Assembly: GCF_024206495.1 (NCBI RefSeq) | Contig: NZ_JAMBPQ010000005.1 | Span: 285,803 to 349,802 of the forward strand | Source: Paraburkholderia sp. CNPSo 3272 | GTDB taxonomy: Bacteria; Pseudomonadota; Gammaproteobacteria; Burkholderiales; Burkholderiaceae | Length of the DNA stretch: 64,000 nt | Reading direction: 5' to 3' | Shown here: positions 32,336 through 41,145 of the stretch, one piece after another | Layout: each line of letters starts with the position of its first letter | Numbering within the stretch: position 1 is the stretch's first letter | Translations under genes and position numbers: made by a program | Notes under the pieces: model-generated | The model's input: only the letters and a program-made list of their open reading frames with translations | Databases searched by the model: none | Told to the model about the DNA's origin: nothing

Positions 32336-34033
32336 TCAGGCCAGGTCGAGTGCCGCCGTAAGATCGCCCGGCGGCGTTTGCTCCCGTGAGAGGAACGTCT
32401 GATCGCGCGCGGCCACGCCGTCGAGCGGGGCGAGCCCATGCACGCGGCTGATGAAGCGAAGGATCGAGACCGTGTCGTAGAACGTGTGATCGACGTAGCC
32501 CTTCTTGGCGAACGGCGCGATCACGAGCGCCGGGATGCGCGAGCCCGGACCCCAGCGGTCGCCCAAGGGCGGCGCGACCGGGTCCCACCAGCCGCCGTTC
32601 TCGTCGTGCGTCACGACGATCATCGTGTTCGCCCATTGCGGGCCCCGCTGGATGTGCTCGATCACGGTCGCGATGTGGCGGTCGCCCGATTCGACGTCCG
32701 CATAGCCGGCGTGCATGTTCAGGTTGCCCTGCGGCTTGTAGAACGTCACGGCAGGCAAGCGCCCTGCGTCGATGTCCGCGAGCAGACGGTTGGTCGACGG
32801 ATCGTCGCCGAGGCCCGCATCGCGCAGGTGACGCGCGCGCGCGGCCGTGCCCGGCGCGAAGTTGGCAAAGTAGTTGAACGGCTGGTGGTGATACTGGAAG
32901 TCCGGCACCGCGCCTGTGTCCTGATGGTCCAGCGCGTACTGCCAGGCGCCGCTGTACCAGGCCCAGTCGACGCCCTTCGCCGAGAGCCGGTCGCCAATCG
33001 TCGCATAGGTCTGCGGGCGCAGCACGCGCGGATTGGCCGGATCAGCGAGCGCCGGGTTGCCGTCTTCCGACGGGCGCACGTTGCTCGGCTGATACGGCGG
33101 CGCCATCGTGTTGACGGCGTAGCCGTCGGGCGTGAAGAGGCCGTCGTTCACGAACTTCGGCGGCCCGTCGAGCGCCGAGGCCGGCGAGTTCGGCGCGAGC
33201 TTCAGGCGCGTGCCGGTGGGATCGTCGCCCTCCACGACGGAGGCGAGATGCTTGGCGGCGCTCGTCTGGATATCGGGGTATTGCGGCACCTGCGCCGAGA
33301 TCAGGAAGATGTGGTTGAGCCAAGAGCCGCCAAACGCGGCCATGAAGAAGTTGTCGCAGAGCGTGTACTGCTGCGCGATATTCCAGAGCCGCAGCGTCTG
33401 CGCGGAGTTCTCGTAAAAGCCCATGACGAGGCCGCCCGAATCGCCCCACGCGGCGAACTGGTCGTTGCGCCCCGCATTGATCTGCATCTGGTTCTGATAG
33501 AAACGATGGATCAGGTCCCGCGTGATGATGCCGTTCGGCAGCGGATTGCCGTGCGTATCGACGATACGGAACGGACGGTTGGACAGACCCGTGATCTGAT
33601 GCTCCGCGATCATGTAGCGCTTGCCATCCAGCTCCTGCGCCTGGGGCACGAGACCGCCCCAGATCTTCGGCAGCTGCCGCAACGGCGTCTTGCCGTCGCG
33701 ATCGAGTTGCGCGTAGCGCTCGGCGCTCACATTCGCGAGCGGCGTTTGCACGCCGGGATAGTTGCCGTACAGGTTGACGAAGCTGCGATTCTCCGCGTAG
33801 ATCACGACGATCTGGCGCACCTGGTCGCGCAACGCGGCATCGACGCGCGCGTCCGCGGCGCTGCGCGGCGCGCCCGCCGCGCTCTGCGCCGGCGTCTCGC
33901 AGCCGCCGAGCGCGAGGCCCACGCCAACCGCCGCCAGCCCGCCGAGCACACGGCGGCGCGCGGGATCGTCCGGACCGGCGGGAATGGAAGGTTCTTCGGG
34001 ACGCCCGTTCTTTGGTTCGTCGTTCTGCTTCAT
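32336..34033 (-). CDS. AcpA-type acid phosphatase / phosphoesterase family protein
   Basis: A 565-residue exported enzyme of the phosphoesterase superfamily that includes phospholipase C and Francisella AcpA. The N-terminus has a twin-arginine motif (ARRRVLGGLAAVG) and a lipobox (LALGGC), so it should be a Tat-exported lipoprotein. Metal-site motifs are IVVIYAENRSF (catalytic Glu-Asn-Arg), LCDNFFMAAFGGSWLNHIFLISA, and VVTHDENGGWWDPV. Start 34033 is chosen over 34084 because GGAGGC precedes it. Adjacent to the Anbu operon on the same strand, separated by about 150 bases. Confidence 0.9.
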   Translation of the reverse strand: MKQNDEPKNGRPEEPSIPAGPDDPARRRVLGGLAAVGVGLALGGCETPAQSAAGAPRSAADARVDAALRDQVRQIVVIYAENRSFVNLYGNYPGVQTPLANVSAERYAQLDRDGKTPLRQLPKIWGGLVPQAQELDGKRYMIAEHQITGLSNRPFRIVDTHGNPLPNGIITRDLIHRFYQNQMQINAGRNDQFAAWGDSGGLVMGFYENSAQTLRLWNIAQQYTLCDNFFMAAFGGSWLNHIFLISAQVPQYPDIQTSAAKHLASVVEGDDPTGTRLKLAPNSPASALDGPPKFVNDGLFTPDGYAVNTMAPPYQPSNVRPSEDGNPALADPANPRVLRPQTYATIGDRLSAKGVDWAWYSGAWQYALDHQDTGAVPDFQYHHQPFNYFANFAPGTAARARHLRDAGLGDDPSTNRLLADIDAGRLPAVTFYKPQGNLNMHAGYADVESGDRHIATVIEHIQRGPQWANTMIVVTHDENGGWWDPVAPPLGDRWGPGSRIPALVIAPFAKKGYVDHTFYDTVSILRFISRVHGLAPLDGVAARDQTFLSREQTPPGDLTAALDLA

Positions 34034-34182
34034 CAGCCTGCCTCCGGTGCCATGCCCGTCAGGGCGAGTCGAGGGGACGCGCATTGCGCGCGGCGTACCG
34101 CGAATATTACGCAGCAGGATACCGGTTCAGCGGGTGGCATAGCAAAAAGGGAGCGCGCAAGCGCTGCACCGGAGGAGGCCTT

Positions 34183-35064
34183 TTAGCCGCCGCGCGGCAT
34201 ACGCGGTGCGCTTGCGGCGCCGTGCGGCTGGGCTTGCGCGAGCGTTTGCGCGGGACGCGGTTCGCTCGCGTGCCCCTCATGCGCGGCGCGCGGGGCGCTG
34301 GGCAACGTCGTGCGCTCGTGGCGCGGCACATCGCCTTCGTCGGTCCAGAGCGGATCGGGAATCTCACCGAAGACCTGGCGCAGCCGCTCGCCCCACGTCG
34401 AATGGATCATCTGGAAATACGCATTCGACTGATCGAGCGACGCATATCGCGTGACACGGAGCGCGTCACGCTCGTACACGAGCAGGTCGAGCGGCAGGCC
34501 GACCGAGAGATTCGAGCGCAGCGTCGAGTCCATGGAGATGAGCGCGCACTTCGCGGCCTCGTCGAGCGGCGTGCCCGGCGTCAGGACGCGATCGATGATC
34601 GGCTTGCCGTACTTCGACTCGCCGATCTGGAAATACGGATTGACGCTCGACGTCTCGATGAAATTGCCGGCCGCGTAGATCTGGAACAGCCGCATGGCAT
34701 GGCCGCCGATCTGGCCGCCGAGAATGAAACTGCAGTTGAAGTCGACGTTGAAGGTCTTGAGCGCTTCCGCGTCGCGCCGGTGCACCTCGCGTACGGCTTC
34801 GCCCACCACGCGCGCAGCCTCGACCATGGAAGGCGCGTTCCAGAGCGTGGCGCGCCCCGCGTCCTGCGGCTCGGTCAGCACCTGCAGCGTCGCCTGCGTG
34901 ATGGCCAGATTGCCCGCGACGAGCAGCACAAGCACACGCTCGCCGGCCTCTTCGAACACGGCCATCTTGCGCGACGTGCTGACGTGATCGACACCCGCAT
35001 TCGTGCGCGTGTCCGCGAGAAACACGAGCCCCTCATCCACTGCCATTGCCACACAGTACGTCAT
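34183..35064 (-). CDS. Anbu, proteasome-like peptidase (BPH)
   Basis: A 293-residue Ntn-hydrolase of the Anbu (bacterial proteasome homologue) family. After Met removal the N-terminal Thr (MTYCVAMAVDEGLVFLADTRTNAGVDHVSTSRKM) would be the nucleophile, with Asp18 and Lys33 completing the proteasome-type site. The conserved core ends near residue 235; the last 55 residues are a disordered Pro/Ala/His tail. Family members form large open helical or ring assemblies; peptidase activity has been hard to show. Last gene of the ATP-grasp/alpha-E/transglutaminase/Anbu operon. A GGGAGG site precedes the ATG by four bases. Confidence 0.93.
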   Translation of the reverse strand: MTYCVAMAVDEGLVFLADTRTNAGVDHVSTSRKMAVFEEAGERVLVLLVAGNLAITQATLQVLTEPQDAGRATLWNAPSMVEAARVVGEAVREVHRRDAEALKTFNVDFNCSFILGGQIGGHAMRLFQIYAAGNFIETSSVNPYFQIGESKYGKPIIDRVLTPGTPLDEAAKCALISMDSTLRSNLSVGLPLDLLVYERDALRVTRYASLDQSNAYFQMIHSTWGERLRQVFGEIPDPLWTDEGDVPRHERTTLPSAPRAAHEGHASEPRPAQTLAQAQPHGAASAPRMPRGG

Positions 35065-35107
35065 GCGCCTCCCTGACCTCGCCGCTCTTTTTGTTATAGC
35101 GGCAAAA

Positions 35108-35908
35108 CTATTGCTGCGACTGTTGCGCGCTCACGTGCACGCTGACATCGAGCGTTTCACCGGCGCCGCCCACGCGGCGGCCGCGAACCGGCGCGGCTGC
35201 GTCATAGTCGCGCCCCACCGCGATCCGGCAATATTTTTCGCTTGCGAAACACGCGTGCGTGACGTCCACCGTCACCCAGCCGTTGTCGAGCCACACGTCG
35301 ACCCATGCGTGGCTCGCCATTTCGGGCACGTCGCCGGGGTCGAGATAGCCGCTCACGTAGCGCGCCGGTACGCCGCGCGCGCGGCAAACCGCCAGCATCA
35401 CGTGCGCGTGGTCCTGACACACGCCACGGCCTAGCGCAAGCGCATCCGCCGCGGTGTGCGTCACATCCGTGACGCCGGGCTCGTAGCGCACGCGCTCCGT
35501 GATGCGCGAGGCCGCGTCGAGTATGGCCGCAGTGTCGTCCAGCGACGGCAGGCTGAACGCGAATTCCGTGAGTGCCTCGTCGGCTTCGGTGAGCCGCGTC
35601 GGCGAAGTGAAATGGTGCGTCGGCACCATACCCTCGCCTTCGGGCAGCCGGCCGTCGGGCAGCGCCACGGTCTCGACTTCGCCGCGCACGCGCAGACGAA
35701 TTTCCCGATGCGGACGCGTGAGCACCAGCGTCATCAGCGCGTTGCCATAGGCGTCGCGGCACGCGTCGAGCTTGCCCGGCGCCTCGACCTGCCATTGCTT
35801 GACGATCTGCGTGGGCGTGGTGAGCGGCGACAGCCGCAACTGCTGGATCGAATAGTGCACGGGCGCCTCGTAGCGGTACACCGTGTCGTGCCGGACCGAG
35901 AGTTGCAT
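35108..35908 (-). CDS. Transglutaminase-like cysteine protease family protein
   Basis: A 266-residue protein with an N-terminal beta domain (VRHDTVYRYEAPVHYSIQQLRLSPLTTPTQ, the bact_transglu_N pattern) and a transglutaminase-like core with the full triad: Cys in GRGVCQDHAHVML (about residue 163), His in MASHAWVDVWL and Asp in VTVDVTH. Such enzymes cleave or form peptide/isopeptide bonds. Its place in the Anbu operon suggests processing of a peptide made by the ATP-grasp enzyme. Good GGAGG site before the ATG. Confidence 0.93.
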   Translation of the reverse strand: MQLSVRHDTVYRYEAPVHYSIQQLRLSPLTTPTQIVKQWQVEAPGKLDACRDAYGNALMTLVLTRPHREIRLRVRGEVETVALPDGRLPEGEGMVPTHHFTSPTRLTEADEALTEFAFSLPSLDDTAAILDAASRITERVRYEPGVTDVTHTAADALALGRGVCQDHAHVMLAVCRARGVPARYVSGYLDPGDVPEMASHAWVDVWLDNGWVTVDVTHACFASEKYCRIAVGRDYDAAAPVRGRRVGGAGETLDVSVHVSAQQSQQ

Positions 35909-35960
35909 GACGTCAATCCTCCATCGAGACGATTGGGATGTCGATGAGCGCGCAATCGCG

Positions 35961-36914
35961 CTAACCGACCGGCAACATCAGATAGGTGCGCGCCACCTGG
36001 TTGCCCAGCTCGTACACGCGCGCGAGAAATTGCGTGAGAAACGTATGCACGCCCGCGGAGAAGATCTGCCGCAGGTCCGCATAAAGCAGCTCGGCGCGCA
36101 GCTTGCCCGCGGTACGCTCGACTTCGCGCGAGCTGTCGGTGCGCAGCATCGCGAGATTCGTGCAGACGCCATCCAGCGACGCCAGCAGCGAGCGCGGCAT
36201 TTGCTGGTTGAGGATGAGCAGCTCCACCACGCGCGCGGGCGTCACCACGTCGCGGTAAACCTTGCGATAGATTTCGAGCGCGGAAACCGAGCTGAGAATC
36301 GAGGTCCAGTAGTAGAAGTCCTCGAGCTGACGCGCGGCCGAGCGCGAGTCGGCATTTTCCACGTCGACGAAACGCACGTCGAGAATGCGCGCCGTGTTGT
36401 CCGCGCGTTCGAGGAACGTGCCGAGCTGCGTGAAGAAGAGCGCGTCGTCCTGCAACGCCGTGCCCAGGCGCACGCCGCGCGACAGATGCGAGCGGAACTT
36501 GACCCACTCGAACAGCGCATCGGGACGCGCCTCCAGCTCACTGCCGCGCAACAGCTCGACGAATTGAAGCCACGTGTCGTTGATCGTTTCCCACCATTCC
36601 GTGGTGAGCGTGCCGCGCACCGCGCGCGCGTTTTCGCGGGCCGCCTGGAGGCACGAGTAGATGCTCGACGGGTTCGTTGGATCCGCAACGAGAAACTCGA
36701 GCACGTTGCTGCTCGTCGTTTCCTCGTGGCGCGCATCGAAGGCGGGCTCGAGTTCCGAGATCCGCAGCATCGCACGATGCGTGCGCGCTTCGGCGTCCGC
36801 ACTGCCGGGCAGCAGGAGCGCCTTCAGATTGATATCCAGCATGCGCGCGGTATTCTCCGCGCGCTCCATGTAGCGGGCCATCCAGAACAGATGATCGGCA
36901 GTGCGGCTCAGCAT
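35961..36914 (-). CDS. Alpha-E domain protein (DUF403)
   Basis: A 317-residue all-helical protein of the alpha-E family (COG2307): start MLSRTADHLFWMARYMERAENTARMLDIN, then conserved SELEPAFD, NARAVRGTLTTEWWETIND and ERADNTARILDVRF. The repeated ERA-NTAR motif suggests an internal duplication. No catalytic role is known; it always accompanies the circularly permuted ATP-grasp protein and is thought to work with it in amide-bond formation. AGAGG site before the ATG. Confidence 0.93.
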   Translation of the reverse strand: MLSRTADHLFWMARYMERAENTARMLDINLKALLLPGSADAEARTHRAMLRISELEPAFDARHEETTSSNVLEFLVADPTNPSSIYSCLQAARENARAVRGTLTTEWWETINDTWLQFVELLRGSELEARPDALFEWVKFRSHLSRGVRLGTALQDDALFFTQLGTFLERADNTARILDVRFVDVENADSRSAARQLEDFYYWTSILSSVSALEIYRKVYRDVVTPARVVELLILNQQMPRSLLASLDGVCTNLAMLRTDSSREVERTAGKLRAELLYADLRQIFSAGVHTFLTQFLARVYELGNQVARTYLMLPVG

Positions 36915-36954
36915 GGTCGAACCTCTTCGTGTGCGTGTGGTATGGCCGGTGAAA

Positions 36955-38361
36955 TCATTCGAGCACCCATGTGTCCTTGGTCCCGCCGCCCTGAGACGAG
37001 TTGACGACGAGCGAGCCTTCCTTGAGCGCCACGCGCGTGAGGCCGCCAGCCGCCATCTGGATCGTCTTGCCGGAGAGCACGAAGGGCCGCAAATCGATAT
37101 GACGCGGCGCGATGCCCGCTTCGACGAAGGTCGGGCAAGCCGACAGCGACAGCGTGGGCTGCGCGATGTAATTGCCTGGCCGCGCGAGCAGCCGGGCGCG
37201 AAACGCCTCGATTTCCTCGCGCGTGGAAGCGGGACCGACCAGCATGCCGTAGCCGCCCGCGCCGTGCACCTCTTTCACGACGAGGTCCGGGAGATGTTCG
37301 AGCGTCCAGGCGAGATCATCAGGCCGGCGGCATTGCCACGTCGGCACGTTCTTCAGGATCGGCTTTTCGCCGAGATAGAACTCGATCATGTCGGGCACGT
37401 ACGGGTAGATCGACTTGTCGTCGGCCACGCCCGCGCCCATTGCATTGGCGAGTACGACACGGCCCGCGCGGTACGCCGTGAGCAGCCCCGGCACGCCGAG
37501 CGCGGAGTCGGAGCGAAATGCCAGCGGATCGAGGAAGTCGTCGTCCACACGCCGGTAGATCACGTCCACGCGACGCGGTCCCTGCGTCGTGCGCATGAAT
37601 ACATAGTTGTCCTCCACGAAGAGATCCTTGCCCTCCACCAGCTCGACGCCCATTTGCTGCGCGAGGAACGTATGCTCGAAATACGCGGAGTTGTACATTC
37701 CAGGCGTGAGCAGCACGACGGTCGGATCGTCCACGCCTTCGGGCGCCACCGAGCGCAGCGTATCGAGCAGCAGATCGGGATAGTGCGCGACCGGCGCCAC
37801 CTTGTGCTGAACGAACAACTCGGGAAAGAGCCGCATCATCATCTTGCGGTTTTCGAGCATGTACGAGACGCCGGAGGGCACGCGCAGATTGTCTTCGAGC
37901 ACGTAGAACGCGCCGTCGCGCCCATCGCGCACGATGTCGATGCCCGCGATATGCGCGTACACGCCCAGTGGCAGGTCGATGCCCTGCATCTCCGGCCGGT
38001 ACTGCGCATTGGTGTAGACCTGCTCGGCCGGAATCACGCCGGCGCGTACGATGTTGCGCTCGTGATAGACATCGTGCAGGAACAGATTGAGCGCCTGCAC
38101 GCGCTGGCGCAGTCCACGCTCGAGCAGCGCCCATTCGTCTGCGGGAAAGATGCGTGGAATGAGGTCGAAGGGAATGAGCCGTTCGGTGCCGGAGAGGTCG
38201 CCGTTCACCGCGAACGTGATGCCGACCCGTCTGAACAACAGGTCCGCCTCGGCGCGCTTGCGCGCCATCGTCTCGCCAGTCTGCCTCTCCAGCCATTGCT
38301 GGAAGCGTTCGTAGTGCGGGCGCACCGCGCCCTCGTCGCGCATTTCGTCATGGACTTGCAT
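36955..38361 (-). CDS. Circularly permuted type 2 ATP-grasp protein
   Basis: A 468-residue protein of the COG2308 (DUF404/DUF407) family, predicted ATP-grasp amidoligases. Typical stretches are VNGDLSGTERLIPFDLIPRIFPADEW, FVLEDNLRVPSGVSYMLENR-type (FYVLEDNLRVPSGVSYMLENR), VVLLTPGMYNSAYFEHTFLAQQMGVELVEG and VVKEVHGAGGYGMLVGP, plus IDLRPFVL near the end. ATG 38361 starts the conserved domain; the longer frame to 38649 would add 96 residues with poor coding character that overlap the divergent gene. First gene of the four-gene operon (gaps 40, 52, 43 bases). Confidence 0.92.
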   Translation of the reverse strand: MQVHDEMRDEGAVRPHYERFQQWLERQTGETMARKRAEADLLFRRVGITFAVNGDLSGTERLIPFDLIPRIFPADEWALLERGLRQRVQALNLFLHDVYHERNIVRAGVIPAEQVYTNAQYRPEMQGIDLPLGVYAHIAGIDIVRDGRDGAFYVLEDNLRVPSGVSYMLENRKMMMRLFPELFVQHKVAPVAHYPDLLLDTLRSVAPEGVDDPTVVLLTPGMYNSAYFEHTFLAQQMGVELVEGKDLFVEDNYVFMRTTQGPRRVDVIYRRVDDDFLDPLAFRSDSALGVPGLLTAYRAGRVVLANAMGAGVADDKSIYPYVPDMIEFYLGEKPILKNVPTWQCRRPDDLAWTLEHLPDLVVKEVHGAGGYGMLVGPASTREEIEAFRARLLARPGNYIAQPTLSLSACPTFVEAGIAPRHIDLRPFVLSGKTIQMAAGGLTRVALKEGSLVVNSSQGGGTKDTWVLE

Positions 38362-38648
38362 CGGTTCGTTCTCGCGCGTGAGTGCAATTGCGTCATCGGC
38401 GCCGCCGCGTTTCGTCTCATGAATGAGGCGAAATGCGTTGCGCGGTGCGGTACGAACAAAAAGCAAGGCGTATGCCATCGCTTGGGCCATGTTGCATGCG
38501 CTCGATTGGTGCAAAGCGGTCGGGCCTGGCAGTGCCGAAACGGGGCAATGACAATGCTGCGCCGCATTTGCGCTCCAAGCTGGTGCAATGCGCTGGCGCG
38601 GCACGTCGCATGCAGCCACAGCATGCAACTGGAGGGCCTTGAGTTCCA

Positions 38649-39377
38649 ATGACCGAAGCGACCTGCGTCATCGAGCGTCGTACGAAAAATGCCGCCTCGC
38701 AAGCGCTTTGCGTGATCGTGCTCGCGCTTGGCGCATGCACGAACATGGGCGGCCCCTTGCCGGCCGCGATCGAACGAGTGGCCGATGATGGGCCAACGCG
38801 GACGTCCGTTGCCGTCGTCCAGCGCGACTGGCACACCGACATCTGCCTGCGTGCGCACGACGCCGATGTCTGGGTCGACGCACTCGCGCGCGGCTTCCAC
38901 GACGCAAGCGTTCTGTGTTTCGGCTTTGGAGAGAGACAGTTCGTAGTGGAACGCCGCCACGATCCGCTGACGATGATCGGCGCGCTCATACCGAGCCAGG
39001 CTACCGTGCTGATGACCGTGCTGCGCGTGGCCCCGGAAGCGGCCTTCGGCTCGCAGAACGTCGTGGAGGTGCCGGTGGACGATGCGGGACTTGCCAGCGT
39101 TCAGCGCTATCTGCGCATTTCATTGGAAACCGATGCGGACGGCGCGCCGCATCGCCTCGCCGACGGACCCTATGCGGGCAGCGTCTATTTCGCGGCGTCA
39201 GGGACTTACGACGCCTTGCATACCTGCAACACGTGGACGGCGCGAGCATTGCGGTCGGCAGGTCTCCACGATGTACCGGACGTCCTGTTCGCGAGCAGCC
39301 TGATGCGCGAAGTGCGGCACGCGCTGGAAACGAAAGCGCCAGACAGTGCGATGCACAACGCTGCCGCAAGTCGGTGA
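38649..39377 (+). CDS. DUF2459 domain protein, probable lipoprotein
   Basis: A 242-residue protein. A hydrophobic segment near residues 17-29 ends in a lipobox-like LALGAC, so membrane anchoring is likely. The DUF2459 (TIGR02117) marks follow: VVQRDWHTDICL, LCFGFGERQF and the Cys/His-containing YDALHTCNTWTARALRSAGL. The invariant His and Cys suggest a hydrolase of papain-like or NlpC-like fold, but no activity is known. Divergent from the ATP-grasp gene. Confidence 0.82.
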   Translation: MTEATCVIERRTKNAASQALCVIVLALGACTNMGGPLPAAIERVADDGPTRTSVAVVQRDWHTDICLRAHDADVWVDALARGFHDASVLCFGFGERQFVVERRHDPLTMIGALIPSQATVLMTVLRVAPEAAFGSQNVVEVPVDDAGLASVQRYLRISLETDADGAPHRLADGPYAGSVYFAASGTYDALHTCNTWTARALRSAGLHDVPDVLFASSLMREVRHALETKAPDSAMHNAAASR

Positions 39378-39382
39378 ATGGA

Positions 39383-39562
39383 TCAGCAAGGCGCAACACA
39401 AGCCGCACCCGGCGGGGGCGGGGGCGGCGGCGGCTCGGTGGCGGGCTCCTGCGGGACGACGACGGTCCGCGGCGGCGGCGGGTTGGGATCGCTGCTGCTG
39501 AACGACAGGCACCCTGAAAGTGCGAGCGGCAATAGTAAAGCGAGGACGTTGATTCGATGCAT
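39383..39562 (-). CDS. Small proline-rich lipoprotein
   Basis: A 59-residue frame: signal MHRINVLALLLPLALSGC with a perfect lipobox (LSGC, Cys18), then SSSDPNPPPPRTVVVPQEP and a run of eight prolines, ending GAACVAPC. GGGAGA lies five bases before the ATG, an excellent ribosome-binding site. The opposite-strand frame here is low-complexity Gly and has no such support. Function unknown; probably an envelope lipoprotein with an extended Pro-rich tail. Confidence 0.75.
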   Translation of the reverse strand: MHRINVLALLLPLALSGCLSFSSSDPNPPPPRTVVVPQEPATEPPPPPPPPGAACVAPC

Positions 39563-39652
39563 TTGACTCTCCCTGACCGATTTAAAGGCCGGCGCCGCGC
39601 GCGTGGCGCGGCCCTTTAACTTCGGAGCAAGTCGAATGCCACGGAAATCAGA

Positions 39653-41125
39653 TCATTGCGACGCCGCGCTCTCGCGGTTGCGCGCCGCCGCCAGCCCGGT
39701 GCGGCTTTGCACGCCCCACTTGCGCCGCCCGAGCAGGAAATGCAGCCAGCCGAGCGCCGCGCCGGCGTGGCGCATCAACTGGAAAGAGAACGGCTCGAAG
39801 ATGGCGGCAAGGAACGCCATGCCGAAACTCGCGTGCGTGCGGTCGCCGCTCCAGCGCCGGTAAAGATGTACGGAGTACAAATGGAACGCGAGGTCGATCG
39901 CGATCTTGCCGACTATCACGCCGAGCACCGGCAGCACGATCGTGAAGCGGCCGTCGAACAAGAAGCCGATCAACAGCGCGAACGCCGTCAATCCATAAAT
40001 GGGCTGCACGGTGTCGAATGCCTTCACGGGCAGCATCATGAGGCCGAGCTTGCCGTACTTGCGGTTGCCCGTCATGTCGCGATACCAGTACTGCGTTTGC
40101 AGAAAGCCCGCGAACCAGCGGCGGCGCTGACGCAGGAAGGTCGTGAGCGTACCGGGCGCATCGGTGCGCGCGCGGGCGGTGCCGAGCACGCGCACGTCCC
40201 AGCTTAAGCCCTTGCGCGCCGAATAACGGCGCAAGCGGTGAATCAGTTCGTAGTCCTCGACGAGGCAATCCGCGTCGAAGCCGCCCACGGCCATCACCGC
40301 ATCGCGGCGAAAGCCCGCAAATGCGCCCGAGATGAGCAGCAGGCTGTCGGCGCGCATCCACGCGAAGCGCGAAATGAAATTGCGGATGTATTCGTAGGTC
40401 TGGAACCACTGGAAAAAGCGGCCGCTCAACGTATGGTCGCAAACCGGCGTGAGCAGGCCCGCCGCCGCGACCAGTGCCGGCTCGCGGCCAAATGCGTTCG
40501 CCATCGCGGCGCAGGCGTCGGGCTCGAGCAGCGTATCGGCGTCCACGGTCATGACCGTTTCCGTTGCGATCGCAAGCAGTGCCGCGTTGAGCGCGCGCGC
40601 CTTGCCGCCGTGCGCAAGCTTCAGCCAGCGCAGATTCGGGTACCGCGGCGAAGGCGCGCTCAACTGCCCAACGCCTGGGTCGGCCAGGCCATAACGCTCG
40701 GCGAGCAAGGCAGCCGTGCCGTCGCTCGAGCCGTCGTCCGCAATCACGATCTGCTGCGGCGCGCGGGTTTGCGCGAACAGCGCGTCGAGCGTTATCGGCA
40801 GCACGGCCGCTTCGTTGTGCGCGGCGACGATCACGCCGAGCGTCGGCAGCTTCGCCGCGGCCGCGGCCGCGGCCGCGCCCGCGGGCGCTGGTGCAAGCAG
40901 CACGCGCGCCTTCCAGGCGACGAACAGCAGCAACACCGTGTCGTAGACGACATAGGCAATGCCCGTGGACCACGCGACCACGCCTTGCAGGAAGAACGCG
41001 CGCGCGAACAGCACGAACCAGAGCGCCATGACGCCCAGGTGGATGGCGATGCTCGCGAATGGCGTGGGAGGCGGCACTAGCCGCGGCGACGTGCGGGCGA
41101 GCGCCTCTTCAAGCGAGTTATTCAA
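39653..41125 (-). CDS. Membrane glycosyltransferase family 2
   Basis: A 490-residue processive-type GT2 enzyme. Two N-terminal helices (residues about 24-75), a cytosolic catalytic domain with AHNEAAVLPITLDAL, ADDGSSDGT (first Asp pair), TVDADTLLEPDA (DxD), VEDYELIHR (catalytic base Asp) and the QRRRWFAG product-binding motif, then C-terminal helices. This is the layout of cellulose/PGA/hyaluronan-type synthases. The start is TTG 41125 with an AAGGG upstream and is uncertain. No polysaccharide cluster is adjacent. Confidence 0.88.
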   Translation of the reverse strand: MNNSLEEALARTSPRLVPPPTPFASIAIHLGVMALWFVLFARAFFLQGVVAWSTGIAYVVYDTVLLLFVAWKARVLLAPAPAGAAAAAAAAKLPTLGVIVAAHNEAAVLPITLDALFAQTRAPQQIVIADDGSSDGTAALLAERYGLADPGVGQLSAPSPRYPNLRWLKLAHGGKARALNAALLAIATETVMTVDADTLLEPDACAAMANAFGREPALVAAAGLLTPVCDHTLSGRFFQWFQTYEYIRNFISRFAWMRADSLLLISGAFAGFRRDAVMAVGGFDADCLVEDYELIHRLRRYSARKGLSWDVRVLGTARARTDAPGTLTTFLRQRRRWFAGFLQTQYWYRDMTGNRKYGKLGLMMLPVKAFDTVQPIYGLTAFALLIGFLFDGRFTIVLPVLGVIVGKIAIDLAFHLYSVHLYRRWSGDRTHASFGMAFLAAIFEPFSFQLMRHAGAALGWLHFLLGRRKWGVQSRTGLAAARNRESAASQ

Positions 41126-41145
41126 GTCGTACCCTTACCTGTTGC

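Noticed and set aside
38362..38649. N-terminal extension of the ATP-grasp protein
   Set aside because: Not part of the family, Cys/His/Gln-rich, and would start face to face on the DUF2459 start codon; the downstream ATG fits the domain.
39378..39566. Gly-rich 62-codon plus-strand frame
   Set aside because: It is the complement of the proline-rich lipoprotein gene, which alone has a ribosome-binding site and signal peptide.
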